From SAR116 cluster bacterium AG-426-B08 (lineage in GTDB: Bacteria > Pseudomonadota > Alphaproteobacteria > Puniceispirillales > Marisalimonadaceae): a DNA stretch of 34,628 bases. The translations under genes and the position numbers were made by a program. Positions within the stretch are counted from its first letter, which is position 1. Each line of letters opens with the position of its first letter. This document shows, one piece after another, positions 24,967 to 32,824 of the stretch. Below the pieces are notes generated by a model. It did no database searches and was not told the DNA's origin. It worked only from the letters and a program-made list of their open reading frames with translations. The stretch covers positions 1 through 34,628 of the forward strand of contig QCNN01000011.1 in assembly GCA_003213175.1 (NCBI GenBank), written 5' to 3'.

Positions 24967-25275
24967 TTAGTTTTGATTTTCTCTTTTACATTTAAAACTT
25001 GTCATACATTGCGCAGTAGGTTGGAAGACAGTTACATCTTTTCCTTTTAACTGTCTTTTAAAAATACATTTAAACCCATCTTTTTCACCATCTTTCATAT
25101 TTACTTCTACTTTTTTTAATCTACATGTTTCATACTTTTTGTATTCTTTATGAACAGTTTTTGATTTACCATAAATCTTTCCACCTGCATTAGAATTATT
25201 TATGCTAGTAAATAACAAAATTACGATTGAACAAAACAATGATTTTGAATAAAATTTTATATATTTATTTGTCAT
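24967..25275 (-). CDS. Secreted small Cys-containing protein, function unknown
   Basis: A 102-residue protein with a signal peptide (hydrophobic run SLFCSIVILLFTSINNSNA, cleavage likely after NSNA). The mature part is Lys-rich and has four Cys (ETCRLKK, KCIFKRQ, AQCMTSFKC), enough for two disulfides. The start ATG at 25275 has GGGGA just upstream and lies within the last codons of the preceding 61-residue gene (11-base overlap), so the two are translationally coupled. A longer frame upstream has no support. No family is recognised. It is the last gene of a compact four-gene unit inside the flagellar region. Confidence 0.7.
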   Translation of the reverse strand: MTNKYIKFYSKSLFCSIVILLFTSINNSNAGGKIYGKSKTVHKEYKKYETCRLKKVEVNMKDGEKDGFKCIFKRQLKGKDVTVFQPTAQCMTSFKCKRENQN

Positions 25276-25450
25276 CTTTCCCCGGTAAATATGCCTTTCC
25301 TTGAATAGCAATTGCTCCCATATTTTTAAAAAAATCAGAGTTTTCTTGAACAAATTTCTCTATTTTTTCTTTTATAGCTGCTTCAGCATCATCTTGGTTT
25401 TTTTTTTCAATATCAGCCACTCCATCTATAATCCAATGTACCTTATACAT
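25265..25450 (-). CDS. Small cytosolic alpha/beta protein, function unknown
   Basis: A 61-residue protein opening MYKVHWIIDGVADIEK and continuing with a charged helix (DAEAAIKEKIEKFVQE), then IAIQGKAYL and a charged end. The start ATG at 25450 has an excellent ribosome site (GGAGG, 6 bases upstream), better than the in-frame start four codons earlier. The pattern of strand, helix and strand suggests a small ferredoxin-like half domain, but no family is recognised. It starts one base after the stop of the Sel1-like gene and overlaps the next gene, so expression is tightly linked. Confidence 0.75.
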   Translation of the reverse strand: MYKVHWIIDGVADIEKKNQDDAEAAIKEKIEKFVQENSDFFKNMGAIAIQGKAYLPGKDDK

Positions 25451-25451
25451 T

Positions 25452-26090
25452 TTAACCTCCAACCTTATTTATTTTTTTAAAAATGTCATTTGATTGTTTT
25501 TGAGCTTCTATTATTTCTTCTGCAGATAATTCATTAATTATTTTATCCCGTTTTTTTGCAGCACTTTTGATTCCTGAGGCTACAGCAATATTATACCATT
25601 TATAAGCATTTATGTAATCTATTTCTTCAGATAATTTTATATGCCATTTAGCAATTTGTATAATTGCTAATTTATTTTTTTTCATAGCGTGTTTTTCTAA
25701 AAACTTCTTTATATTTTCATTAATCTCGATTTTTTCTTTTTTATCTAAATAATTTTCCAGTAAGTCTATGATTTTTCTTGAATTCTTAAAACCACCTAAA
25801 TCAGATATAGCAGACCAGAAATAGGCTTTTTCAAAATTTTGCGGAGTGATGTTACCAGCGTACAAAATTTGAGAATATAAATACTGAGCATTAATAATAT
25901 TTTTATTGGATAAAATATCTAATGTATTAATCGCTTCATCAAATTTTCTTTGTTTTAATAATTTATGAACTTCTTTTATGTTAAAATTTGTACTTGAAGA
26001 AAAAACTTGTATACAAAAAAAATTATGAAACAAAAAAGTTGTTAGTATTATAAAAATTTTTATTAAGTTTTTTGTTTTATCTAACAACAA
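25452..26090 (-). CDS. Secreted Sel1/TPR-like repeat protein
   Basis: A 212-residue protein with a signal peptide (IKIFIILTTFLFHNFFCIQVFSSS) and helical repeats: an early helix pair (LLKQRKFDEAINTLDILSNK), a Sel1-like unit (AQYLYSQILYAG then FEKAYFWSAISDLGG) and a second, clearer unit near the C-terminus (IIQIAKWHIKLSEEIDYINAYKWYNIAVASG). The ending EAQKQSNDIFKK follows the last repeat. Such repeats mediate protein binding in the periplasm. The start is TTG at 26090, with GGAAGA upstream inside the end of the previous gene; the gene begins one base after that gene's stop. Function unknown; a role in envelope or flagellar assembly is plausible from place only. Confidence 0.75.
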   Translation of the reverse strand: MLLDKTKNLIKIFIILTTFLFHNFFCIQVFSSSTNFNIKEVHKLLKQRKFDEAINTLDILSNKNIINAQYLYSQILYAGNITPQNFEKAYFWSAISDLGGFKNSRKIIDLLENYLDKKEKIEINENIKKFLEKHAMKKNKLAIIQIAKWHIKLSEEIDYINAYKWYNIAVASGIKSAAKKRDKIINELSAEEIIEAQKQSNDIFKKINKVGG

Positions 26091-26091
26091 T

Positions 26092-26484
26092 CTATCTTCC
26101 AGCCATCATAATTAATTGAAGTTGTACAACTCTAATTTTAAAATTTGAGTTACCTTTTCTTTCATATACAATAATTTTTGGTCTTTTAGTGTCTAATTTT
26201 TGAAACTCTAAGACCATTTCATCGGGGAGATAAACGCCATATTTGTTTAATGTTAATATAGGATCATCTCTAAACTCTTCTTTGAAATCAGGATCGATCC
26301 AAATTCTAGCTAAGACTCTACCTAGTATGTCTGGAAGAAACTTTTTTACTTCTTGTCTGTTTTCAAGAAAAATTTCTTTATCTACAAGATTTAAAACGTC
26401 ATTATTTTTCTCAAACTTTACAGGCAAGTTTGTTTTTTTATTTTTTGGAACAACTAGTTCTCTGCTTTTTGATATTGAGTTCAT
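26092..26484 (-). CDS. Nitrile-hydratase-alpha-like / NHLP-leader-like protein, function unknown
   Basis: A 130-residue protein. The first 45 residues are polar; from there it reads LGRVLARIWIDPDFKEEF, DPILTLNKYGVYLPDEMV and later KIIVYERKG. This order (Ala-Arg-x-Trp-x-Asp-Pro-x-Phe, then a Leu/Gly turn and LP) is that of the nitrile hydratase alpha-type leader domain seen in NHLP-class RiPP precursors. It ends LQLIMMAGR, near where such leaders carry a Gly-Gly, but there is no core peptide after it and no Cys metal site of nitrile hydratase. So it may be a stand-alone adaptor rather than an enzyme or a precursor. It is the first gene of the four-gene unit and diverges from the hook/rod gene. 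Assignment is by eye. Confidence 0.6.
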   Translation of the reverse strand: MNSISKSRELVVPKNKKTNLPVKFEKNNDVLNLVDKEIFLENRQEVKKFLPDILGRVLARIWIDPDFKEEFRDDPILTLNKYGVYLPDEMVLEFQKLDTKRPKIIVYERKGNSNFKIRVVQLQLIMMAGR

Positions 26485-26553
26485 AAATTAAATAGAATTA
26501 ATATATCATAAAACGTTTTTTTTCAAATTTTGTTTAAAATTTTTAAAAAAATA

Positions 26554-26571
26554 TTGGCATGTTAATTGCAA
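26554..26571 (+). promoter_or_regulatory. Sigma-54-type promoter of the hook/rod-family gene
   Basis: The sequence TTGGCAT-GTTAA-TTGCAA has GG at 26556-26557 and GC at 26568-26569, exactly 10 bases apart as sigma-54 requires, and it fits the consensus TGGCAC-N5-TTGCA closely. Transcription would start near 26581, only about 12 bases before the ATG at 26593, with AAGG as ribosome site at the very start of the message. Confidence 0.82.
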
Positions 26572-26592
26572 AAACGTCTTAAGGTAAAGATC

Positions 26593-27408
26593 ATGTTAAA
26601 TACAATCAAAAGTGCATTAAATTCAAATTTGAGAGGTATATCACTTATATCCAATAATATTGCTAACTCAAATACTACAGCTTTTAAAAAAAGTAATGCA
26701 AATTTTTCAGATATTTATACAACAACAGTTAGTACGGGTCCAAATACTTTCGCTGGAATGGGAGTTACTAATGATGATCCTAGAAAGCAAATGAAACAAG
26801 GTGCTTTAAAAGCTACTGGAGGAGCACTAGATTTAGCTGTCAGTGGTCTAGGTTTTTTTACATTAACTAATGAAGCTGACATTCAAAAGCCATATTTTAC
26901 AAGAGATGGTTCATTCCAACTCCTAAAAAATGGAGAGATTGTAAATTCAGATGGTCTTAATTTAATGGCTCATAAAGTTGACCAAGCTGGTACTTTTAAC
27001 CCATTTGCTATTGAAAAAGTAATTGTTCCACCAATTAAGACAGTTAATAATAAGGATTTAATTCTATCTAATGTTAATGTTTCACCATCAGGAGTATTAA
27101 AGGCTGTTTATGGACTTGATACTGAACAAGTTATTGCAAAAATTCCTTTAGCCAGTTTTGAAGATAGTACAAAATTAAAAACAGAAGGCAATAATCTTTA
27201 CAGAAGTTCTCCTGGTTCTGGACTTCCAAATTATGGTCTGGCAGTTGATGGAACATTCGGTGAAATAGTTCCTGGTTTTTTAGAAGCATCAAATGTCAAA
27301 ATCACAGATGAATTAGTAGAGATGATTAAAATTCAGCAAGCCTTTACAGGTAATTCTCGATTATTGCAGACAGAGATTGATATAACTAATAGATTGATAA
27401 ATAGATAA
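26593..27408 (+). CDS. Flagellar hook-basal body protein (FlgE/FlgF/FlgG family)
   Basis: A 271-residue axial flagellar protein. The N-terminal rod/hook signature (LISNNIANSNTTAFKKSNANF) and the following ALDLAVSGLGFFTL are present, as is the C-terminal helix (ELVEMIKIQQAFTGNSRLLQT) preceded by GEIVPGFLEASNV. The length is that of a proximal- or distal-rod protein (FlgF/FlgG) and shorter than typical FlgE hooks; within this family the exact member cannot be fixed by eye, with FlgF the likeliest. It is exported by the flagellar type III machine. The start ATG at 26593 begins the signature helix; an in-frame upstream TTG would lie before the predicted transcript. It is a single-gene unit with its own sigma-54 promoter. 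Confidence 0.88.
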   Translation: MLNTIKSALNSNLRGISLISNNIANSNTTAFKKSNANFSDIYTTTVSTGPNTFAGMGVTNDDPRKQMKQGALKATGGALDLAVSGLGFFTLTNEADIQKPYFTRDGSFQLLKNGEIVNSDGLNLMAHKVDQAGTFNPFAIEKVIVPPIKTVNNKDLILSNVNVSPSGVLKAVYGLDTEQVIAKIPLASFEDSTKLKTEGNNLYRSSPGSGLPNYGLAVDGTFGEIVPGFLEASNVKITDELVEMIKIQQAFTGNSRLLQTEIDITNRLINR

Positions 27409-27411
27409 AAA

Positions 27412-27792
27412 CTAAAATATTGGAATAAAAATCTGATAACTTAATATTTTAGTCTTCACTTCTTGATCAATAAACAAAACTCCTTGAGCACTAACATTTA
27501 GTTTATCTTCAATATATAATTCCACCTTTGCTGGTTTATCAGATTTATTTGAAAATTGAATTGGTAGAGAATTAAAAAACTCATTATCTAATCTTAAGTT
27601 GCCTTCCATAATGGCTCTGTCATGTTTAATTAAAATTTCTTCTCTAATGTTAGTATCTTTATTAGTAATAAATAGTTTACATCTTCCTTTATAAATATTT
27701 AATAAGCTACATGATAAATGATAACAATAAATGTTAGAATTGCTCTCATACTGAGCTTCAGCAGTTTGTATTAGCATTTCTAATTTATTCAT
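27412..27792 (-). CDS. Hypothetical protein in the fliA operon
   Basis: A 126-residue protein with no signal peptide or membrane segment. An N-terminal helix (KLEMLIQTAEAQYES) precedes a region of predicted strands rich in alternating hydrophobic residues (KCKLFITNKDT-like, AKVELYIEDKL, GVLFIDQEVKT), ending with the hydrophobic QIFIPIF. Three Cys are clustered near residues 23-38. No family is recognised. It begins three bases after the fliA stop, so it is coexpressed with sigma-28, which is where an anti-sigma or a flagellar chaperone could sit; it does not resemble FlgM. Its stop is three bases from the stop of the convergent hook/rod gene. Confidence 0.65.
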   Translation of the reverse strand: MNKLEMLIQTAEAQYESNSNIYCYHLSCSLLNIYKGRCKLFITNKDTNIREEILIKHDRAIMEGNLRLDNEFFNSLPIQFSNKSDKPAKVELYIEDKLNVSAQGVLFIDQEVKTKILSYQIFIPIF

Positions 27793-27795
27793 TTC

Positions 27796-28506
27796 TTAAT
27801 TTTGAAGATTTTTATCAATAAAGTTTCTAATTTTTTTGATTGCATTACTTTTAATTTGAGAAACCCTACCTGTAGAAACACCTAAAACTTCTGCAATTTC
27901 ATAAATATTTAATTCTTCAACAAAATAAAGTTGAATAACTAAAGCTTCTTTTTCCTCTAAATTTTTTAATGCATCTTTCAAAAGTTCTTTTAATTCGTTT
28001 TCACTGACTTGCTCTTCTGGTGAATTATCTTTTGCAATGAACCAGTGCGAAAATTCATCATAGGCATCATCTAAATTATTAATTGTGTTAGCTTGAAATG
28101 CTGTTTCCCATTCAAAAAATTTACTCTCACTAATGCCAAGTTTGTCTGAAATTTCATTTGTGTTCGGGTCTCTTCCAAGTTTTTGTTTTAATATTTCTTT
28201 AACTTTATCGGTATTTTGTTTCATCTTAATAGTAGTTCGACAAAGGTTAGAGTTTTTCCTCAAATAATCAAGAATTTCTCCTTTTATTCTTAAATTCGCA
28301 TAAGATGCGAAGGTTGCATCCTTTTGTGGTTTATAATTTTGTGCAGCAGAAATTAAGCCAATCATTCCAATTTGAACTAAATCATCGATATCTATAACTG
28401 ATTGAACTCTACCGTATAAAAACCAAGCAATTTTTTTTACCAGTGATAAATTTTCTTTTATCAATGTTTCTACATCAGGAGAACTGATTTTGGAATAGTT
28501 ATTCAT
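27796..28506 (-). CDS. fliA: Flagellar sigma factor FliA (sigma-28)
   Basis: A 236-residue sigma factor with regions 2, 3 and 4. Region 2 includes LVKKIAWFLYGRVQSVIDIDDLVQIGMIGLI and the FASYANLRIKGEILDYLR box, characteristic of sigma-28. Region 4 ends with a helix-turn-helix (NIYEIAEVLGVSTGRVSQIKS). FliA transcribes late flagellar and chemotaxis genes. It lies two bases after flhG and three bases before a hypothetical gene in the flhA-flhF-flhG-fliA order known from polar flagellates such as pseudomonads and vibrios. No FlgM was identified in this window. Among alphaproteobacteria some groups lack FliA, so its presence is informative. Confidence 0.95.
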   Translation of the reverse strand: MNNYSKISSPDVETLIKENLSLVKKIAWFLYGRVQSVIDIDDLVQIGMIGLISAAQNYKPQKDATFASYANLRIKGEILDYLRKNSNLCRTTIKMKQNTDKVKEILKQKLGRDPNTNEISDKLGISESKFFEWETAFQANTINNLDDAYDEFSHWFIAKDNSPEEQVSENELKELLKDALKNLEEKEALVIQLYFVEELNIYEIAEVLGVSTGRVSQIKSNAIKKIRNFIDKNLQN

Positions 28507-28508
28507 TG

Positions 28509-29285
28509 TTAATCTTCAAAAAACTTAATACCTTTTACGTCATTCAATTTAATTATTTCTAAATTTTTATATAAATTTTCAAAAGAAATAATTTCTTCTT
28601 TATTCAATTTATCGGAGACCACAGGGTTTCTGGAAATGATGGAGTTTTTAACTCTTTGAGATATTTTTAATCCACCTAAATATGTTGACTTAATATCAAG
28701 ATATTTTGAGAAAATCAACTCAAACCTATCATAATAACTTTTTGCATGTATTTCATTATTACTATTGTTAACAAATATTCCGTAATTTTCTATTTTATGA
28801 TCAAAATGTGCCGCTTTCATCAAACCGTATGCATCAACAAAACTTGTTGGTTCAGGGACTACAACTACAACATTTTTGTTTGAAGCAGCCATAAAAGCTG
28901 TTGAAGAAGTATCTGCGCCTGCGCCTACATCAATAATCATCATGTCATAACTTTTTTTTAAACTACTAAAACTTTTAATTATTTTATATCTCTCTGTTTC
29001 ATTGAGATTTAACATGTTATGTATGGCACTTCCACCCGAAATAAAATCTAACTTAGAATTAACCTTTATCGGAATTTTATTTAAATTTAAGTTACCACTC
29101 ACAAAATCATCTAAACTTTTTTCAGGATTAACACCCAAAATGATATGTGCATTAGCCATTCCTAAATCAGCATCTAGTAATAAAACTCTTTTTCCATGTT
29201 TAGCAGCTGTCAAAGCAAGGTTAACGGCAATCGTCGTTTTACCTACTCCACCCTTACCACTTGATATTGCTATGCTCTCTGTCAT
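28509..29285 (-). CDS. flhG: Flagellar number regulator FlhG (FleN/YlxH, MinD-type ATPase)
   Basis: A 258-residue MinD-like ATPase. The Walker A box GKGGVGKTT is at 10-18, the second motif LLLDADLGMANAHIILG at about 35-51, and the Walker B MMIIDVGAG in the middle. FlhG counteracts FlhF and limits the number of polar flagella; in gammaproteobacteria it also restrains the sigma-54 activator FleQ/FlrA, which would fit the sigma-54 promoters here. It lies between flhF and fliA with gaps of 22 and 2 bases. The C-terminal membrane-targeting helix expected in MinD-type proteins is only weakly visible. Confidence 0.93.
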   Translation of the reverse strand: MTESIAISSGKGGVGKTTIAVNLALTAAKHGKRVLLLDADLGMANAHIILGVNPEKSLDDFVSGNLNLNKIPIKVNSKLDFISGGSAIHNMLNLNETERYKIIKSFSSLKKSYDMMIIDVGAGADTSSTAFMAASNKNVVVVVPEPTSFVDAYGLMKAAHFDHKIENYGIFVNNSNNEIHAKSYYDRFELIFSKYLDIKSTYLGGLKISQRVKNSIISRNPVVSDKLNKEEIISFENLYKNLEIIKLNDVKGIKFFED

Positions 29286-29307
29286 TTTTAAAAAAACCTA
29301 TTTTATA

Positions 29308-30483
29308 CTACATTTCTTTCATATATTGTGCCAAAATTTCATCTTTAGCAAAAGCTAAAGCGTCAATTATGTTTTTTGATGATGATAATAACCCAATTTT
29401 AGAATTTATTTCAGCAAAGATCGATAATTCTTCTGAACCTACATAACTTTCATCTAACTTTGTAAGGGCTATAATAGGTTGCAAGTTTCTAAAAAGATCC
29501 ATTTGATCTGATATTGTTCTTCTATTAGCATTTGCTTGAATAGTCAAAATAAGGCTATAGTTTATATTTTCTGAGGAATCTTCTAAAAAATTCATAAAGT
29601 CTTCGTTCATAATAAATTCTCTTGAAACATCAACAATTAATTTTCTATTTCTATTTGCATCCAGAAACTTTTTTAAATCATTTATATTCGAAAGTGAGTG
29701 GACCTTAACATTTAATAATCTTCCAAAGTTTATCAAATCTGTCATATTGTTAGCTGATTTGTTAGAAAAATTAATTAACGAAATATTTTTTGTTTCATTC
29801 ATGTAAGTTTTATTATCCAATAAATATGAAACTATTTTGGATGAGAGTGTTGTTTTACCAACTCCAGTAAAACCAGTTACAAATATAACATCAGACTCAT
29901 TTATTTTTTCTTTAGAAGGAAACACCAATTTTTTTGAAATTAATTTATAAAAATTAATCTCATTTTTAGGCATTTCTAAAGACTCTAATTTCTTAAAAGT
30001 AGAATTTATGATTTGTTTTGAAAAACCTTTCCTTAATAATTTTAGATAAAGTGATTTATCTAAAGAGTTTGATACACAATCAATATCAGTAATAATCATA
30101 TTGTTTAATAGAGTTTTTATCTCACTTTTAAATCCATTCATTATATCAAAATTAATATTATCTTTTTGGCTTTCTTCATTTATTTTAGTAAATTCTGTAG
30201 GGGAGTTTTCAATCTTTTTAACATTATTATTTTTTTCATAACTTTTCTTTTTATTTTGTTCTATTGGTTGTTTAGTGAAGAGTTCTTTGAATTTCAATTT
30301 TTCTGATGAAATTTTAGTATTTTTCTGAGACTTTAATATATCAGTAATATCGTTTGAACCTATAATTTCAATTTTACCATTTAATTTCTTTGTTGATAAT
30401 ATTACAGCATCTTTTCCAAGTACCTTTGAAATTTCATCCATGGCAGATAAACTATCCTCTGAAATAACTTTATGTTGTGTCAT
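29308..30483 (-). CDS. flhF: Flagellar biosynthesis GTPase FlhF
   Basis: A 391-residue SRP-type GTPase. The N-terminal B domain (ISEDSLSAMDEISKVLGKDA) is followed by a poorly conserved Lys/Asn-rich linker and the NG domain: G1 loop GFTGVGKTT at 204-212 and base-recognition motif TKLDES near residue 343. FlhF marks the cell pole where the flagellum is built. It follows flhA by 18 bases and precedes flhG by 22. The linker is A+T-driven in composition and the protein is somewhat shorter than gammaproteobacterial FlhF. Confidence 0.93.
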   Translation of the reverse strand: MTQHKVISEDSLSAMDEISKVLGKDAVILSTKKLNGKIEIIGSNDITDILKSQKNTKISSEKLKFKELFTKQPIEQNKKKSYEKNNNVKKIENSPTEFTKINEESQKDNINFDIMNGFKSEIKTLLNNMIITDIDCVSNSLDKSLYLKLLRKGFSKQIINSTFKKLESLEMPKNEINFYKLISKKLVFPSKEKINESDVIFVTGFTGVGKTTLSSKIVSYLLDNKTYMNETKNISLINFSNKSANNMTDLINFGRLLNVKVHSLSNINDLKKFLDANRNRKLIVDVSREFIMNEDFMNFLEDSSENINYSLILTIQANANRRTISDQMDLFRNLQPIIALTKLDESYVGSEELSIFAEINSKIGLLSSSKNIIDALAFAKDEILAQYMKEM

Positions 30484-30501
30484 ATTTTTTCTCCAATTTT
30501 T

Positions 30502-32613
30502 TTAATTATTTTTTTGTTCTTCATCAGATCCAATTGTTGCAACAACTTCAATTTTCTTATTATCTGGAAGTTCTGTGAATGAGAGTACATCCAAATTATC
30601 AATATGTTGTCTTAACATGAAGGAAATATCTTTTCTTATACTTGGAGCTGTAATTAAAACTGGTTTTTTGTTTTCAGCTTGAAGTTTTTCAAATGTTTGA
30701 TTAATGAGTGTTACAATTTTTTGAACTAAATTAGACTCAAGTATAAGACCATTTTCTCCTGATTGTTTTGCGATATTTAATATCATTTGTTCTAAATCAC
30801 CAGAAAATGTAATTATAGGTAACGGAGTATTTAATGGTGCTATTTGTTGAATAAGAAGACCAATTATTGATGGTCTCACGATTTCAGATAACTCAGTATT
30901 TGATAAGTTTTTATTATTAACACCTGATAATACTTCAAGTATTTTTCTTAAATCGCTTATAGGTATTCTTTCTTCTAATAACATTTTTAAAATAGCAGTA
31001 ATTACATTTAGAGGAAAAACTTTTGGAACGGTTGAAGTCACCAATTGAGGGGATGTTTTAGATAGATTATCGAGCAATGATTGTACCTCATCTTGGCCAA
31101 TTAACTCACTTGCATGTTTATTAAGAATTTGATTTAAATGAGTAGCGATAACTGATTCAGGTTCTACAACCATATAACCTAAACTTTCCGCTCTTGATTG
31201 TTGATGTTTTTCAATCCATGTTGATTCCATGTTAAAGCTAGGATCTTTAACATCAATTCCTTCAATTTTCATTTGTGAATTATCGCTTGGTATTGCTAAA
31301 AGAAGCTGCGGATAAACCTTATCTTCACCAACAATAGTCTGACCAATTCTAATTCTATAGCCATTGGACTCTAATGTAAGATCATCTCTCACCCTTACAG
31401 ATGGGATAATAAAACCTAGTTCTTTAGATAATTGTTTTCTAACTCCAGTAATCCTAGAAATCAATGGACCGTCATTATTATCATCTACCATTTGTATCAG
31501 ACCATAGCCTAGTTGCATTGAAACCTGAGAATTATCAGAAATCTCGTCAAGTTCTATAGTGTTTGCATTTGTGTTTTTATTCTCTAAATTGAAATCATCA
31601 TTTTGAGAAATATTTTCCTCTGATACATCTTTCCTATTAAGATAATACCAAACCCCAAAAGCTAGTGATCCTGCTACTAAAAATAATAAGTTTGGCATTC
31701 CAGGTATTATTCCTATCAGAAATAGTACTGCAGAACTTGGTAACCAAGCTTGTTTAACGCCAATTTGAGAACCAATTTGTTCTGATAAATCGTGATTTGA
31801 AGAAATTCTTGTTACAATTATTGCAGTTGCAATTGCCAGTAAAAGTGACGGTATCTGAGCTACTAAACCGTCTCCAACTGAGAGAATAATATAATTTTCC
31901 GCTGCAATTGATATAGGTAAGTCGTGCTGACCAATTCCAATGGTTAGTCCGCCAATTATATTAATCATTAGAATTAATATTCCTGCAATTGCATCACCTT
32001 TTACAAATTTTGAAGCACCATCCATTGCTCCATAAAAATCTGCTTCTTTTGCAATATCTTCTCTTCTTGTTTTAGCCTCTTCACTTGTCAGAAGCCCTGC
32101 GTTCAAATCTGCATCAATAGCCATCTGTTTACCTGGCATAGCATCTAGAGTAAATCGAGCTGATACTTCGGAAACTCTTCCTGCTCCTTTTGTTACAACT
32201 ACAAGATTAATAATGATTAAAATTGCAAATACAAATATACCAACTACGTAATTCCCTGCTATTACAAATGCTCCAAAAGCTTCAATAACATGACCCGCAG
32301 CGTCTGGACCAGTGTGACCCTTACTTAAAACTATTCTAGTTGATGCAACGTTAAGTCCAAGCCTTAATATAGTTGCAAATAATAGAACAGTTGGAAAGCT
32401 AGAAAAGTCTAGTGGCCTGAAAGTATGTAATGCAACCATCAAAATTAAAAGTGACAAAAGAATATTAGTTGTAAAAAATAAGTCTAATAAATATGCTGGT
32501 AATGGTATTACCATCATTACAACTAATAATAAAATACCCAATGGCAAAGCTAATGATTTTAACTTTTCATAAATAAACAAGGATGTAGATGAATTACTTG
32601 TTGTCAAATTCAT
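30502..32613 (-). CDS. flhA: Flagellar type III export gate protein FlhA
   Basis: A 703-residue export-gate protein. The N-terminal half has about eight transmembrane segments beginning near residue 18; the family signature appears as RFTLDAMPGKQMAIDADLNAG, and the FHIPEP-region loop (SEVSARFTLD) is complete. The C-terminal half is the cytoplasmic ring domain that binds chaperone-substrate complexes. It is the first gene of the operon flhA-flhF-flhG-fliA-hypothetical. The ribosome site is AAAGGAAA upstream of ATG 32613, and a sigma-54-type promoter lies about 85 bases upstream of the start. Confidence 0.97.
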   Translation of the reverse strand: MNLTTSNSSTSLFIYEKLKSLALPLGILLLVVMMVIPLPAYLLDLFFTTNILLSLLILMVALHTFRPLDFSSFPTVLLFATILRLGLNVASTRIVLSKGHTGPDAAGHVIEAFGAFVIAGNYVVGIFVFAILIIINLVVVTKGAGRVSEVSARFTLDAMPGKQMAIDADLNAGLLTSEEAKTRREDIAKEADFYGAMDGASKFVKGDAIAGILILMINIIGGLTIGIGQHDLPISIAAENYIILSVGDGLVAQIPSLLLAIATAIIVTRISSNHDLSEQIGSQIGVKQAWLPSSAVLFLIGIIPGMPNLLFLVAGSLAFGVWYYLNRKDVSEENISQNDDFNLENKNTNANTIELDEISDNSQVSMQLGYGLIQMVDDNNDGPLISRITGVRKQLSKELGFIIPSVRVRDDLTLESNGYRIRIGQTIVGEDKVYPQLLLAIPSDNSQMKIEGIDVKDPSFNMESTWIEKHQQSRAESLGYMVVEPESVIATHLNQILNKHASELIGQDEVQSLLDNLSKTSPQLVTSTVPKVFPLNVITAILKMLLEERIPISDLRKILEVLSGVNNKNLSNTELSEIVRPSIIGLLIQQIAPLNTPLPIITFSGDLEQMILNIAKQSGENGLILESNLVQKIVTLINQTFEKLQAENKKPVLITAPSIRKDISFMLRQHIDNLDVLSFTELPDNKKIEVVATIGSDEEQKNN

Positions 32614-32696
32614 GACATATTTCCTTTTTTAAATTTATTAAATAAAATCAACATATTAATAATGGTCAAATTAAAACTTTAAATCTACTCAATGAA

Positions 32697-32714
32697 AAGC
32701 AAGAAGAATGCCAT
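32697..32714 (-). promoter_or_regulatory. Sigma-54-type promoter of the flhA operon
   Basis: On the minus strand the sequence reads TGGCATTCTTCTTGCTT; GG corresponds to 32711-32712 and GC to 32699-32700, with exactly 10 bases between. Transcription would start near 32687, giving a leader of about 74 bases before flhA. It is back to back with the flgP promoter. Confidence 0.75.
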
Positions 32715-32771
32715 TTTTGAAAAATTTAATTAATTTTAGGATATTAAGTGATTTTACCAATAAAAAAAAAA

Positions 32772-32789
32772 TTGGCATATTATGTGCAT
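32772..32789 (+). promoter_or_regulatory. Sigma-54-type promoter of flgP-flgT
   Basis: The sequence TTGGCATATTATGTGCAT has GG at 32774-32775 and GC at 32786-32787, exactly 10 bases apart. Transcription would start near 32799, about 26 bases before the flgP ATG, leaving room for the ribosome site AGGAG. The match at the -12 element (TGTGCA) is slightly weaker than in the hook/rod promoter. Confidence 0.78.
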
Positions 32790-32824
32790 TAAAGTTCTTG
32801 TAAATCCAAATTCAGGAGTAAGTA

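Noticed and set aside
26500-26526. Possible sigma-70 promoter TTGAAA and TATATT before the NHLP-like gene
   Set aside because: The spacer is only 15 bases and similar boxes occur often by chance at this base composition, so it was not listed as a feature.
27411-27453. Inverted repeat ACTAAAATATT / AATATTTTAGT near the convergent gene ends
   Set aside because: Eleven pairs but a 21-base loop, nearly all A/T, within coding sequence and with no U tract; could be chance in DNA this rich in A+T.
29002-29358. A 118-codon plus-strand open frame
   Set aside because: It lies opposite flhG, whose motifs are unmistakable; the frame is a mirror of low-complexity codons and has no ribosome site or family marks.
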